DNA of 64,000 bases from positions 9,628,001-9,692,000 of the forward strand of contig OZ005615.1 of NCBI GenBank assembly GCA_963930655.1, read 5' to 3'. The translations under genes and the position numbers were made by a program. Shown here piece by piece: positions 24,201 to 34,918 of the stretch (its first letter is position 1; every line of letters begins with the position of its first letter). The notes under the pieces were generated by a model. That model did no database searches and was not told where the DNA came from. It worked only from the letters and a program-made list of their open reading frames with translations. This DNA is from Myrica gale (lineage: Eukaryota > Streptophyta > Magnoliopsida > Fagales > Myricaceae).

Positions 24201-27200
24201 CCCATCTCATCATTCCTCGTGAGAGACGTAGGTCTCTTACCCGAGGCTGCATGCAACATCGGGACTCCAATAGTCGGCTGCAAAATCTTTTTGGTAGCGC
24301 CTATTTGATTTATTTGATTTCCTCGAGCCACCTTATCTACTGCCACCTCCTTCTCCGGTCCTCTAGCCTGTACCATCTGAGCAAACGAAGCTCCCTGCCT
24401 GATCTCCGAGCCCCCATAACGCACCCTTCGACGCCTGAGTTCACCGAGGACTGAGATCAGCTCGTCACAAACAGAAGCAAACGCCTGCCACCCACTCCTC
24501 ATTCTCCCCTCAGGAATAAACACAGCCCCACGTCTACGTCGATCTCCAAATTCAGCAAGAACCATGTAACTGCCATTCTTATTAGAGCATCGTTGAGCCA
24601 AGAACGCGCGCGAAGACTCGTTGAATCTCTCTGAAAAATCGCTGACCTCCTTGGAATCGACCAGCTTGCCAAACACATTTGTCAACCAAATCACCCCGTA
24701 GTTACCGAAACGAATCGTAGACTGAGACTTCCTACTCCGCTCTGTAAGAGAAACGGTGCCAGACGAGCTAACCGAGAACTTAAAAAACACATATGTATTC
24801 TATAAGTCACAAAGGCCATATCTCAATGCTTCCAAATTCAACTTTAAGCCAGGGCTTTACAAAATCCAACTGGTCATCGTGCCAATTCTACGATTAATAA
24901 ATCACCTTTATTCATGACATTACCTATGGTCGATTTGAAGTAGAACCACCAAAATATCACCTGTTCTTGTTGCAATCTACCACTGCTTTAATTTTCCTCA
25001 CCATTATTTTCATTAGTCCATACCACATAAACCAGATTCTGGGTTTTCTCTCCTGATTTTTGTCTTGACAGAAGATCCTACAGAGTGATATTCTATGCAT
25101 TACTAAGTACTGGCTCCACGGAACTTGATTTCCCGGAATCTTCCCAATCAAAGTGGCAGGGCATTTGCCTCAATTCCCACTAGAGGTTTCAGTATAGCTC
25201 ACTCTAGATGCATAACATCCATCTACTCTGCATGAACTCCGTGGGGATTCTAGAATACCAATCAAATGAAGAATCCTCTGCCAAAATAACACCAAGCAAA
25301 AAGAAACTTACCAGGATCATCAAAGTAACAACCAATTCCGGTTGCAGAGATATCAACTGCATGTGCTTCGAGGTACAACACATGCCCAAGAACTCCAGTT
25401 TCCCAAAACAATCGAGGGTACATCCACGCATTCTTCTCATGCGATGGGCTCTCAAACCGAGCAACCATACCAAGGCTAAAGCAGCCATGACTAGCAATGT
25501 CCTGCAGGTAGGTGCAACATTTTTTCAGCAATTGGCAAAAATGCTAAGAGGAAAACCCCATAGCCAATTCTACTTCGTCTAAGAAACAAGGTTGTCCTTC
25601 ATATTCATGACTTACATGTATTAGCAAAAATCTACATCCATTTACCAATATGTCCATTTTCAAAAAGAGAAAATCATTTACAATGCGACACACCTGATGG
25701 CATGAGACCTGCTTTGCAATTGTGTCATACAAAGATCTGTCTAGTTCATACAGAGGGAGATGATCAGGGCAGCCCTCTGGTTTAGCCCAAGCAAAATTTG
25801 AGCTCATAGAGTTCTTAAGCTCATGAAAATGATCTTCATTCCTCACCAAGAAATACAAACCCTTCTTCAAACCTGCCACCCTATGAACAAATAAAGCAGC
25901 ATGCACCTCAGCATCCCACGGAAGTGCACGGAAGGGCAAAGCTAGCTGTTTCCTCTGCTTCCCTCCATTTCCACAACCCGAAGGAAGGCAATGTAACAGT
26001 ATCTGATAAAATGTATCTCTCTGAATTACAGTAACTTTATCCATATCAACTGCACTCCTACGCTTCCTTACAACTTCCCTAACCGTTAAACCTTTATAAG
26101 AACCTTCACTACAAACTCCACTACGCTGAAAAGGATAAATAGCAAGCCCACCTCCCAGGTTTAATGGCTTTTTCACCGCCTCAGCAGTTCGATAAATTAT
26201 ATCCCAACAAATGTGCTCTTTGCTGAGCGAATTGGGCTTCCCCTTCCACTCCAATTTAGAGAACTCCGAAATCCAAGAACTCAATTCTTCATAATTTACA
26301 TCAAATTGTTGACCGCCTCCGTTAGGAAAAACTAGGAGCAAGCAATCTGGGTGCTCGAATTCAATCTCCGGGAACTTACCTCTGATGGGCCTAGAGGGGA
26401 TTTTGAAGTCCGGGAAACATTCAAGCCCCATGAGCTTCTTCAGTTCCTGGTATCCCAGCCCATCTAGAAGCTTCACGTCCCAGCCAAGGCCAGCCGCGGC
26501 CATCCCCACCGCTGCGATTGCGTGGCCGATGTCATGATTGCAGTATCGGAAGGCGCGTTCGCCGTACTTCCATGCCTCGCGCCAGAAAATGGAGGAGAGC
26601 CCGATGAGAAACGAGTTATTGGGAAAGAATTTGGGGAAGAATCCAGAGGGGATTTCGGCTCTGAGCTCCAGAGAATGCTCTTTCGGAGCGTAATGCGCGA
26701 CAAAAGCTGAACTAGACAGGGACTCGATCGGTGGGGCGATGATATAAGCCTCGGTCGGGTGCAAATTTCCGCTACTGGGATTGACACGGAGGGACCAAGT
26801 GGAGTATCCAGCGGTTTTCCAAGCGGAGAGAGCGAGGGAGTCGTAGAACATTTGAGAAATGGTGGAATACGAAATGGGTTTTGGAGGGGGGAGAGACATG
26901 TATACAGAAGAGTAGAGAGGGGCATCGGAGACTGATGCTTTAACTGCTTGGTTTGGACTTTGGGATTCCGTCTTCGTTGGGAAGTGGAGGAGAGGGAGGA
27001 GAGGGGCAGAGATGTAGCGCCGAAAAGGGTTGGGCTGGTTGGCCCAATCAAGGCCGTGGGGGCCTCGGGCGTACCTGTCGTATGAGTGCTTCGTCTGCTG
27101 GTGATATTTGAGCACCTGCAAGAGGTTCTCGTCCTGCAAGCCTTCTTGGGAACTGCCTACAGCCTTCGATGAAGAAGAAGAAGTTGAAGCGTAAAAGGAC

Positions 27201-27310
27201 ATGGTGGGGATACAAGTTTTGCCTGAGAGTGCGGAGGATGTAGGAAGCCAGAGGAATCGGTGAGAACTTAGAGGGAGAGAGACCCTGGCGCTAGAAGGAA
27301 CAGGTGGCAT
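18208..27310 (-). CDS. SagB-type / nitroreductase-fold oxidoreductase-like protein
   Basis: Three coding exons on the minus strand are 27310-25694, 25501-25312 and 18335-18208. Together they give 1,935 nt, 644 residues. Donors CATCAG/GTGTGT and GATCCTG/GTAAGT and acceptors CTGCAG/GACATT and TTGCAG/TGCATA keep one frame; the exon 2-3 join reads [13 protein letters not shown] Ser-rich N-terminus may be an organelle transit peptide. The first nitroreductase-like domain is at about 90-330 ([53 protein letters not shown]). A second begins at [20 protein letters not shown] and ends with [20 protein letters not shown] and [18 protein letters not shown]. These enzymes normally bind FMN, but the substrate of the plant protein is not known. 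Intron 2 (25311-18336) is about 7 kb because it holds a LINE. Whether transcripts still splice across it cannot be seen. Confidence 0.85.
18451..18618 (+). repeat. Tandem duplication (about 85 bp) in intron 2 of the nitroreductase-like gene
   Basis: Two adjacent copies, 18451-18535 and 18536-18618, both begin CTATATATCAAGTGTTACT and end GAGTCAACGTTCTAATATCTTT. They differ at several internal bases, so the duplication is not very recent. Confidence 0.75.
19151..22829 (-). pseudogene. LINE ORF2 (endonuclease - reverse transcriptase - zf-RVT), broken
   Basis: Minus strand from the ATG at 22827-22829. The AP-type endonuclease shows [51 protein letters not shown] and [11 protein letters not shown]. 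Reverse transcriptase follows with [56 protein letters not shown] and the catalytic [10 protein letters not shown]. The C-terminus has a zf-RVT motif ([20 protein letters not shown]). Three lesions are seen. A 22-bp duplication at about 21,155-21,185 repeats the FVRGRQ-coding stretch and shifts the frame. A TAG at 20981-20983 stands where Trp is expected. A TAG at 20693-20695 follows the FADD block. The enzyme cannot be made as one polypeptide. Confidence 0.9.
22826..24779 (-). CDS. LINE ORF1, N-terminally truncated
   Basis: About 650 residues are open with no start codon inside the element, since the first in-frame codons lie in the target duplication. The N-terminal part includes [20 protein letters not shown] and [20 protein letters not shown], typical of plant L1 first ORFs. 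The middle is Pro/Gly/Ala-rich and holds two tandem copies of a 58-residue unit (174-bp period, about 23,553-23,726 and 23,727-23,890; [16 protein letters not shown] in one copy). The product would be an RNA-binding coat-like protein of the retroelement, inferred from its position before ORF2. Its TGA overlaps the ORF2 start as ATGA at 22826-22829. Confidence 0.75.
24795..25311 (-). other. Intron 2 sequence upstream of the LINE
   Basis: This is AT-rich intron DNA between the exon 2 donor (25310-25311) and the LINE target duplication. No coding or repeat signal is recognised. Confidence 0.6.
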
Positions 27311-27579
27311 CTCTGGGGCTTAACTAGTTAACTCCCTTTCTTGTTCTGAGTTTTAAACTCTAGAACCGACCAACAAAAAACCCCACACAGAAAAAAAAAA
27401 CGAACGAAATAATATTTTCACTGGTTTTGGGTCAGGATTATTGGGTTTCGTGGGTCAACGTTGCTGAATAACCAGAGCTTGACGGACTGAAGTGTAGGTA
27501 GGCAGTAGGAGTACAAATTTGGGCAATAATAGTGAAGCGCAGAAGCCCAAATTTGGTCCGGAAGGGACTCATGAATAAG

Positions 27580-27765
27580 AGTGTGTTCGGTTAAGCGTAT
27601 TGTGAGAATTTTTTTGTGTTTTGAGAATTTTTAGTTGATGTTAACTTTATTTGTATATGTGTTGTAGTTATTTTTATGTGAGGTTAAAAATGATATTTGG
27701 TTGTAGGATTTTTGTGTTGTGAGAATACAAAAAATTCTAAGATTTTTGCCTAAACGAACAGCCCC
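27580..27765. mobile_element. MITE (GTTCGGTTAAG type)
   Basis: A 186-bp AT-rich element just upstream of the nitroreductase-like gene. The left end is GTGTGTTCGGTTAAGCG and the reverse complement of the right end is GGGGCTGTTCGTTTAGGC. The interior contains a repeated TTGTGAGAATTTTTTTGTG/TTGTGTTGTGAGAATAC motif. Its ends differ from the neighbouring GCGTTTG MITEs, so it is another family. Confidence 0.55.
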
Positions 27766-27794
27766 TAAATCTCAAGTATAAGACACATAATTTA

Positions 27795-27971
27795 GGGTGC
27801 GTTTGCACCAACAATATTACTCAAAATATTCTCTCTCTTCTAATAAAATACTACAATATAATTTCTCTCTTTCATAAAAAAATATAAAAAATTACCTCTT
27901 TCTTTACTTTTTCACTAAACCCAATACCAACACAAAATTCAATACCAAAAATATTTCAACACAAACACAAC
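27795..27971. mobile_element. MITE (GGCTGCGTTTG family), copy 1 of an adjacent pair
   Basis: The left end is GGGTGCGTTTGCACCAAC and the right end runs ATTTCAACACAAACACAAC. The interior has CTAATAAAATACTACAATAT, AAAAAATATAAAAAATTACC and CACTAAACCCAATACC, shared with 27983-28163, 45773-45973 and, in inverse orientation, 59506-59703. Confidence 0.7.
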
Positions 27972-27982
27972 TTTAATACTAT

Positions 27983-28163
27983 GGCTGCGTTTGTCACTAA
28001 AATTTTACCTAAAATTTTATCTCTCTCCTAATAAAATATTCCAATATAATCTCTCTCTCTTCCATCAAAAAATATAAAAAATTACAAAAACTATAAAATA
28101 TTACCTCTCTCTTCACTTTTTCACTAAACCCAATACCAAAAATTTTACCACACAGACTCACCC
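27983..28163. mobile_element. MITE (GGCTGCGTTTG family), copy 2 of an adjacent pair
   Basis: It starts GGCTGCGTTTGTCACTAAAA only 12 bp after the preceding MITE and lies in the same orientation. It shares TCCTAATAAAATATTCCAAT, ATATAAAAAATTACAAAAA and TTTTTCACTAAACCCAATAC with its relatives. The right end (CCACACAGACTCACC) has decayed from the expected CAAACGCAGCC. Confidence 0.7.
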
Positions 28164-30390
28164 TATGTAGAGTTTCGTGCGTATTTATCCTACAATAAAA
28201 TTAAACGGATAAAAAATACATTTTGGTTTGATGGGCCTCAACTCTCAAGCCAGGCCGCTGTGAAAGCGTCCGAAGATAACGTGGCGTCAGTTTCCACTTT
28301 TCGAGATTTGTTCGTCCGATTTGCAACGTGACTCGGAAAATCACATCGGTGACGATATCGTCACTATCATTCTCCTCGGATTTCTCATAGGGCCACCATT
28401 CTTTTAACGAGAAATGGCGCCTCTTATGTTCCCAGATGGACCAAACTATCCTTCAATAAACAACTATTAACATATCGGACTAATTGTTGTATGTTAAATT
28501 AATGAAATTAGTTTAAATTACAATGATCTAAGTTGGGGCTTGGAAGTTGGGATCATTTGTGTAATTTAAGTGTGAGTATAGGAATAGATGAAATTAAAAT
28601 AGTCTATTTCAGTTCTGATTTTAGAACTCTTGTTTTCATTTCGAAATGAAATCAAAATTTTCAAAAAGTCACAAATTTCTATTCTTTTAATGGGACTTTT
28701 GGGTAGTTTAGATCAATGTCACTTGCCTTTTTTTTTAAGCAAGCCTTTGAATTTTTTTTTTGAAAAATGTAAGTCCCTGGAATTTTGATTCTAAAAAACA
28801 ATGAAAATGATATCTAATTCTACCATTGGAATTGGCAGAAACCAGATGCAAATGGGATGTTTGAGCCCCAAATAATTGATCCTGGGAATTTCGATTCTAA
28901 AAAAAATGAAATTGATATCTAATTTTATCAATGGAATTGGAACCGGATACAAAGAGGATATTTGAGCCCTAACAATTATTTGAGGTTAATATTAAAAATA
29001 CATCACATAATTTTTTATTATTTATTAAAAAATTCTATTTTTTCATTTTTTTACCAACTCTTATAAAATATATTTACTATATAATATTTCACAAACTCTA
29101 ATACCCAAAATGTTCACGCTCAAACATCTCCTGATTTCTATATGACCGAACATTTTCTCCACCCTTAATTTAATCCCACTTATATCCAGAAGGACAGATT
29201 CGTCTTTCGGCTTTCTTAATGACTTAGCTCCCAGGTCATTGTCGGGATAGTTTAAAATTAATTTCCATCCTAATACGATAGGCGTGTTGGCTTCGAACCT
29301 GCAAAAAGCTGCATGGCTGCTAATTCCTCTTAAATCGAAGTCCAATTCCATTGCTCCAATACCCAACCCCTCCTACCATTTCACCCACTCATTTTCGTCG
29401 CGCCTCAGCCACTGACTCGCCCTCTCTTGCTCTCACTCCCAAGCTTCCGAGGTACAAACGCTCTCGCTTAGTCGCTTTTCTCGGTCAATTTGTAGATAGC
29501 AAAGTTGGATGCTTAGAAAAGCTCAGAGGAGCTTGGCTTTTGATAAGGACTGAACCGACTCCTTAAAAGAAAGAATTACGAAGCTGATTTCATTTCTGCG
29601 ATTTCTTTCGGTTTATCTTCTAAGTCTTCTTCGTTCATCCTAATCGACGTTACAGAACTTTACTGTAGTTTGGGATTATCTGCGAATTCAGAAGTTAATG
29701 AGTTAATTAAGCTCATTTTCTAGTTGTTTTCTTGGATTGTAGATGCTGTTAGAAGTTAGGAATTTGTGGGATGGTTGATGGTAAAGATAATGTTTTTAAA
29801 AATGCCAAAAAGGAAAGGGACGGGGAGAATGTTTAATTCGGCAATGAGGTTTATATTATGGTGCCCGGCTTAAATCATGCTTCAACGGGATTGAATTTGA
29901 AAATTTATTATGGGGCATTACCAGTTTCAATATAGTGGCTCTCCGGCCCATCTGAGATACTATTATGAGGTTGTACAGTGCCCTGTTAGCATACCTTGTT
30001 ACCAAGACTTGTATCTTTTTAGAGGTCTACTTCATAACTTTGTGCCAACTTTCTATCCATTCCAAGTAGCTTGCGAGTGTTGGTGCTGAAATATGAGGAT
30101 TACTCAGTCAGGCTGTAGTTTGACATATTTCTAAAGAAATTTTTTTGCACCTAAATTTTTCTTTGCCGCACAAATTTAGTCTTTTCTGTGTTTATGGTGG
30201 ATGTTATTTTTGTTGTTGTACAAGTCTTGTTCTTTATCAAGAAAGAAATTAGTATAAGTCAACATGCCTTGCTATCTTCAAACTGTATTTGTGTCATCAA
30301 AATTGTGATTGGTTCAACAACTTTGCCTTTAATAATATAAAATACTCTCTACTCTGTGATTGAGTCAGAAGCAAAAGAAGTCTTACAGAC
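28164..30390. other. Intergenic and probable 5' leader of the arginase gene
   Basis: No protein-coding gene is recognised. A CT- and C-rich stretch at about 29,350-29,460, ending CTTCCGAG/GTACAA, looks like a first non-coding exon with a donor. The arginase start codon follows an acceptor (TCTTACAG/ACATG) at 30,381-30,388. This suggests a leader intron of about 0.9 kb, by inference only. Confidence 0.4.
28776..28976 (+). repeat. Tandem duplication of about 100 bp
   Basis: Two diverged copies lie head to tail at 28776-28880 and 28881-28976. Both begin CCTGG(G)AATTT(T/C)GATTCTAAAAA, contain GATATCTAATT and ATGGAATTGG, and end near ATTTGAGCCC. No gene is involved. Degenerate MITE-like sequence follows at about 28,980-29,133. 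Confidence 0.65.
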
Positions 30391-33300
30391 ATGTCGACCA
30401 TAGGGCGAAGAGGAATTCATTACTGGCAGAAACTCAATGCTGCAAATGTTCCTGCCACTTTGCTAGAAAAGGGCCAAAATCGTGTAATTGATGCCTCCCT
30501 TACACTTATTCGTGAGAGGGCAAAGCTTAAGGTATATGTTGATTTTTTTTGAGGAGAACTTCAAGCTAGTTATTCCAAACATTATTGGTTTGTGTTGTCT
30601 TTTGTAATTCCACATAATAATTGTTTATCCAATGATCTGAATGTGGGCTTTGCAAAAAGGCTCAGTATTAGAAGACTTAATGTTGGTATTCCTTAGGGAG
30701 AGCTTGTTCGTGCTTTAGGAGGCACTATTGCGTCTTCATCTCTTCTTGGAGTACCTCTGGGACACAATTCATCATTTCTTCAGGGGCCTGCATTTGCTCC
30801 TCCTCGAATAAGAGAGGCCATCTGGTGTGGTAGCACAAACTCAGCAACTGAAGAAGGTACAGTAATACTGTGCCTCTGGTCTGAATTATGGTCTTAAGTT
30901 GTTGATTCCTGCCTAATAGAATCCATATATCAGGGGATGGGTTGAGATCTTAAGCTCTCAAAAAAAGTGAGTTTTGAACATTCTCTTGCAAGATATTATT
31001 GATGGACAATAGTATTATCTGATCAGTTAGTTTTATTGAACATGATATGCCACTGGAAAACCCAAGCAGACCCAAAGATATGATCTATATATGTATTTTC
31101 CTATGTAAGACTGTGGATCTGGCTGAAATCTTTGCAATCTAATGTTTCTGTATGTTTTCCTGCTTAGTTTATAATCCAGATTAGATTAAATAAGTTAATG
31201 ACATGGGTTACATGAAATGCAGGGAAAGAATTAAATGATCCACGGGTGCTAACTGATGTTGGTGATGTCCCTGTTCAAGAAATTCGAGATTGTGGTGTTG
31301 ATGATGACAGATTGATGAACGTCATTAGTGAGTCTGTCAAGCTAGTAATGGAAGAGGTGAGCTTTCCTTTTCAATAACCTTCCACTTTACATTGTAGATA
31401 TTACTTATTGGGAATTTTAAATAAACATCGAGTAATTTCCTCTGTTGTTTGAATTAGACCCTCCAGTGTATACATGTTTTGTTTTTGCTTAATTAAATCT
31501 TTTTTAATACTTTTTCACTTTTAGCTTTCAGATATTTGGATTGGATCGTTTTACATTCTTGCATCATCCAAACAGATGTGTTCTGTTCCAAGTTCACTGA
31601 TAAAATCTGGGTTATGAGCATGTTTGAAGTACTTGGCCGATATCTTATTGTCCAATAATTAACTCTTACCAGCTACCTTTTGGTTTGAGGTGAACTTCAA
31701 TCCTTATTTTGTCCATGCTCTTTCAGGATCCACTGCGCCCATTAGTCTTAGGTGGTGATCACTCGATATCTTTCCCTGTTGTCAGAGCTGTCTCTGAGAA
31801 GCTCGGGGGTCCTGTAGATATTCTTCATCTTGATGCCCATCCGGATATTTATCATTCCTTTGAAGGAAACAAGTATTCACATGCTTCTTCTTTTGCAAGA
31901 ATTATGGAGGGTGGTTATGCTCGGCGACTTTTGCAGGTAATTTATTTAGATCCAAAAATCATTTTAGTGGTTAATTTGACATCCTGACTTTTGAAGGTCA
32001 TATCTAATTTGCACATCACAAATTGATGAATTTAAATTGAATTTTGAGTCCCATGACATATTCCTTTAGCCATGTCCTTGGCTCACTTGTTTGGTTCTCC
32101 AAAGTTTGCTCATATATTATCTGCTTGGGGTACTCACTTTAGCTTTTCACTGTAATCAAACTTGTCTTTTGGCTTGTTCTGGTTGCTGAAAGTACCTGTG
32201 CATGTCTACACCGCAGAAATAAAGTTCAGGTGTATGATTGCCATAATATTGAAAAAAAGTCATATTTCAAAGCCAGTCAATGTTCCCACATATCACAAAT
32301 ATCTGAGATGGTTTTGTTGGTTATGGATACAAGCATTTGTAGATCAACAATTGGTCCCAGTTAAAGCATTCAAACATGTCAATGCCCTACCTGAGCCCAG
32401 TATAGAACAGGTATTGGTGTCCAACAGCTGATTTTGAGGTTAATCTGCCAAATTAAAAAACTGAACAATTAGAGTGATGTGGCTAGTCCCTTCACCTCAT
32501 GGAGATAAAATCAAATCTTGATTCCAGATTTGCAATTAATGGTTAACTGATCATATGGAAAACCAAGCAATGATGTCACAAATTTCCTATGGTTCACGGT
32601 TATGCAAAAAATGACTAGCAAATAGTTTATAAAATGGTCCAAATTAAAACCTCAAAAGGAAATTCCAGATTTTCTTGTTGGCTAAGCTACAAGTAGTGGC
32701 GTCTGATAATCACCTAGGAGATATAGCTTGTGAATTCACTGACAATGCATTAAAAACCTAGCGACAGAAGGGCCAAAAGGAAAAAAAATTGTGAAGATGG
32801 CCTTCATCATATGGCTGCTGTGCTGCTGATAAAGAAAATAGAACTCTAGTAAAGTGTGTGGGGAGAACCACTGAAAGAGATGCAGCATGCCTATTTTGTT
32901 CTTTAAACCTAACTCAGATGCTTTTCACGGGTGGTTGTCACATTATAGAAATTGAGATCAATGGTTGCCATTTTTTACTTTTTTGTTTGTATCTGCTAAA
33001 ACATAAATACCTTTTTATTTGTATTTTAAAATATGGCATCAATGTCCTTGGTTATTGATTTGGAATAACTTTGTAAGATCTGGAAAATTTCACCCCATTT
33101 GTCTCTGACAAAATGTCCAGAGCGGTGGTCAATTTATATACCCCCCCGAAGTCTGAATGAATTTATTGTTTTTATTCATAGCCACAACTCCTCTTTTCTC
33201 ATCTCCTCCACTAAGGCAGGCATGTTTTGAAGCTTTTTTATAGGTGATTTGTGAAAAGTTCCTTGTAATTGTAAGTAATGAACTGGAGTGTCGCCAGTAC

Positions 33301-34368
33301 AGGTTGGCATTAGGTCGATAACAGCCGAAGGACGTGAGCAAGGCAAAAGATTTGGAGTGGAGCAGTTTGAAATGCGGACCTTTTCAAGAGATCGTCACTT
33401 TTTGGAAAACCTGGTCTCTCTCCCTCTCTTCTGTGTTTGGTATTTTTTTCCTCTCCATTTGACTGCATGTGTCAGCCAATTTATTTATTTGTTGACGTAA
33501 AGATAACATTAATTTTTCAAATACATGGGAATCTATGATCTAGAAGTGCCTATATGTACTATTACATAAAAGGGAGAAATGTGCCTTGCAGCAGTCATCT
33601 AGAATACATTAATACTGTGTCAGTTTAGAGTCTGTTATTAAGGAGTGTGCTAACAGTAGCAGTAACTAATATCGAGCTTACTGCTGGTCAAAGTGAGTCA
33701 ATTATAAATCCTATTGACTGAACAAAGGCGCCGTGGATACATGAATACTGCTAAAGCCTTGAATTGAATAATACTAGGACCTTTTTTGGTCCTGTTGAGG
33801 AAACTTCTTATCATGGGTAAAGTTAATTTCACAAGGGATAAAAGACATTGGAAAAATTTCTAGAAATTGATAACCACATCATTTGTTATCTAAGAGTTTG
33901 TTATAGGAATCTTCCATTTGTCCCTGAACAGCCTCCCTTCCCCGCCAACACATCTCCCACCCCCCCCTCCCTTTCTTCCTCCCCAGATCCCTATAAAGGT
34001 TGGAGTTGTTTTCCTGCTAAGTTTAGGTCTGATAAGCTTCTTACAGCCAAATATGAATCTAGGACAATAAAAATCTGTATTAGCAGATTATATGGATAGA
34101 AAAGATATTTATGCTCAGCAAATGGAATAATTTTTTTTTCAATTTAACTCTCTAATACATCCTTTGACAGAAACTGGGTGAAGGTGTGAAAGGGGTTTAT
34201 ATCTCAATAGATGTGGATTGTCTAGATCCTGCATTTGCTCCCGGAGTGTCTCACATTGAGCCAGGAGGTCTCTCTTTCCGCGATGTTCTAAACATCCTCC
34301 ACAACCTCCAAGGTGATGTGGTTGCAGCAGATGTGGTTGAGTTCAACCCACAGCGAGACACAGTGTAA
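30391..34368 (+). CDS. ARGAH: Arginase / agmatinase family enzyme (ARGAH type), C-terminus cut by a TRIM
   Basis: Six coding exons are 30391-30531, 30697-30856, 31223-31356, 31727-31936, 33303-33413 and 34171-34368; all phases agree (317 residues as interrupted). It closely resembles plant mitochondrial arginases, which convert arginine to ornithine and urea. Metal-site motifs are all present: LVLGGDHSIS (exon 4), LHLDAHPDIYHSFEGNKYSH (exon 4) and SIDVDCLDPAFAPGVSHIEP (exon 6). The N-terminus MSTIGRRGIHYWQKLNAANV is basic with no acidic residue, fitting mitochondrial import. Family hallmarks GQNRVIDASLTLIRERAKLK and GVPLGHNSSFLQGPAFAPPR are intact. The final exon reads FNPQRDTV and then hits a TAA created by a TRIM insertion at 34364. 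The remaining 21 codons (DGMTAMVAAK onward, ending at 34918) lie beyond the insert. Without the insert the gene would encode 338 residues. Stability and activity of the truncated protein are unknown. Confidence 0.92.
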
Positions 34369-34845
34369 CGACCCAAGGACAAGCACTAGCCACATCTGTG
34401 CTTTGACTTCAAAATGACTAGTCAAGGTTGCTTTTGAAGCCCCTTGGATCATTATAAAGCCCAGTTCAACCTAGTAAGGTCCCAATGTGGGACTTGACCC
34501 TTATAGAACTCATCTCCCATTCATTCTCCTCTTCCACTTCATGTGGGATTCGGGGTATCACAATATCCCCCACTTAAATCCTTGACGTCCTCGTCAAGGC
34601 CCACCAAGCCCACATTGGTGGTTACTAGGACCGCTCTGATACCATTTGTAACGACCCAAGGACAAGCACTAGCCACATCTGTGCTTTGACTTCAAAATGA
34701 CTAGTCAAGGTTGCTTTTGAAGCCCCTTGGATCATTATAAAGCCCAGTTCAACCTAGTAAGGTCCCAATGTGGGACTTGACCCTTATAGAACTCATCTCC
34801 CATTCATTCTCCTCTTCCACTTCATGTGGGATTCGGGGTATCACA
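34364..34845 (-). mobile_element. TRIM (terminal-repeat retrotransposon in miniature) in the last arginase exon
   Basis: A 482-bp element with two 199-bp LTRs (34364-34562 and 34647-34845) that appear identical base for base, around an 84-bp interior. In its own (minus) orientation each LTR starts TGTGATACCCCGAATCC and ends GGTCGTTACA. The interior opens with ATGGTATCAGAGCGG (34631-34645), the usual initiator-methionine tRNA primer-binding site. It closes with a purine tract, AAGTGGGGGATAT, beside the other LTR. The flanking duplication is CACAG at 34359-34363 and 34846-34850. There is no coding capacity, so it must have been mobilised by proteins supplied elsewhere. Confidence 0.95.
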
Positions 34846-34918
34846 CACAGTTGATGGTATGACCGCAATGGTAGCTGCTAAGCTGGTAAGAGAACTGACT
34901 GCTAAGATATCAAAATGA
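34846..34918 (+). pseudogene. ARGAH: Displaced 3' end of the arginase coding sequence
   Basis: After the right-hand CACAG, the sequence resumes the arginase frame as DGMTAMVAAKLVRELT and ends AKISK-TGA at 34916-34918. It belongs to the arginase gene but is cut off by the stop codon formed at the TRIM junction. GT-AG pairs near the junctions do not restore the frame. Confidence 0.85.

Larger units (their letters stand above)
19087..24779 (-). mobile_element. L1-type LINE retrotransposon, 5'-truncated and inactivated
   Basis: The element lies on the minus strand and is flanked by a 15-bp target duplication, TTAAAAAACACATAT, at 19072-19086 and 24780-24794. The 3' end is a short A-tail, seen as T at 19086-19093 on the plus strand. 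It carries ORF1 (24779-22826) and ORF2 with endonuclease, reverse transcriptase and zf-RVT domains (22829-19151). ORF1 has no ATG of its own and its open frame runs into the duplication, so the copy is 5'-truncated. ORF2 is broken by a 22-bp duplication and two nonsense codons. It sits within intron 2 of the nitroreductase-like gene, in the same sense. Confidence 0.93.

Noticed and set aside
20744..24454. Numerous plus-strand open frames of 60-184 codons
   Set aside because: They are antisense shadows of the GC-rich LINE ORF1 and ORF2, which have clear domains on the minus strand.
31709..33058. Open frames extending arginase exon 4 into the intron
   Set aside because: The extension past the GTAATT donor at 31937 is intronic; the conserved protein resumes at 33303.
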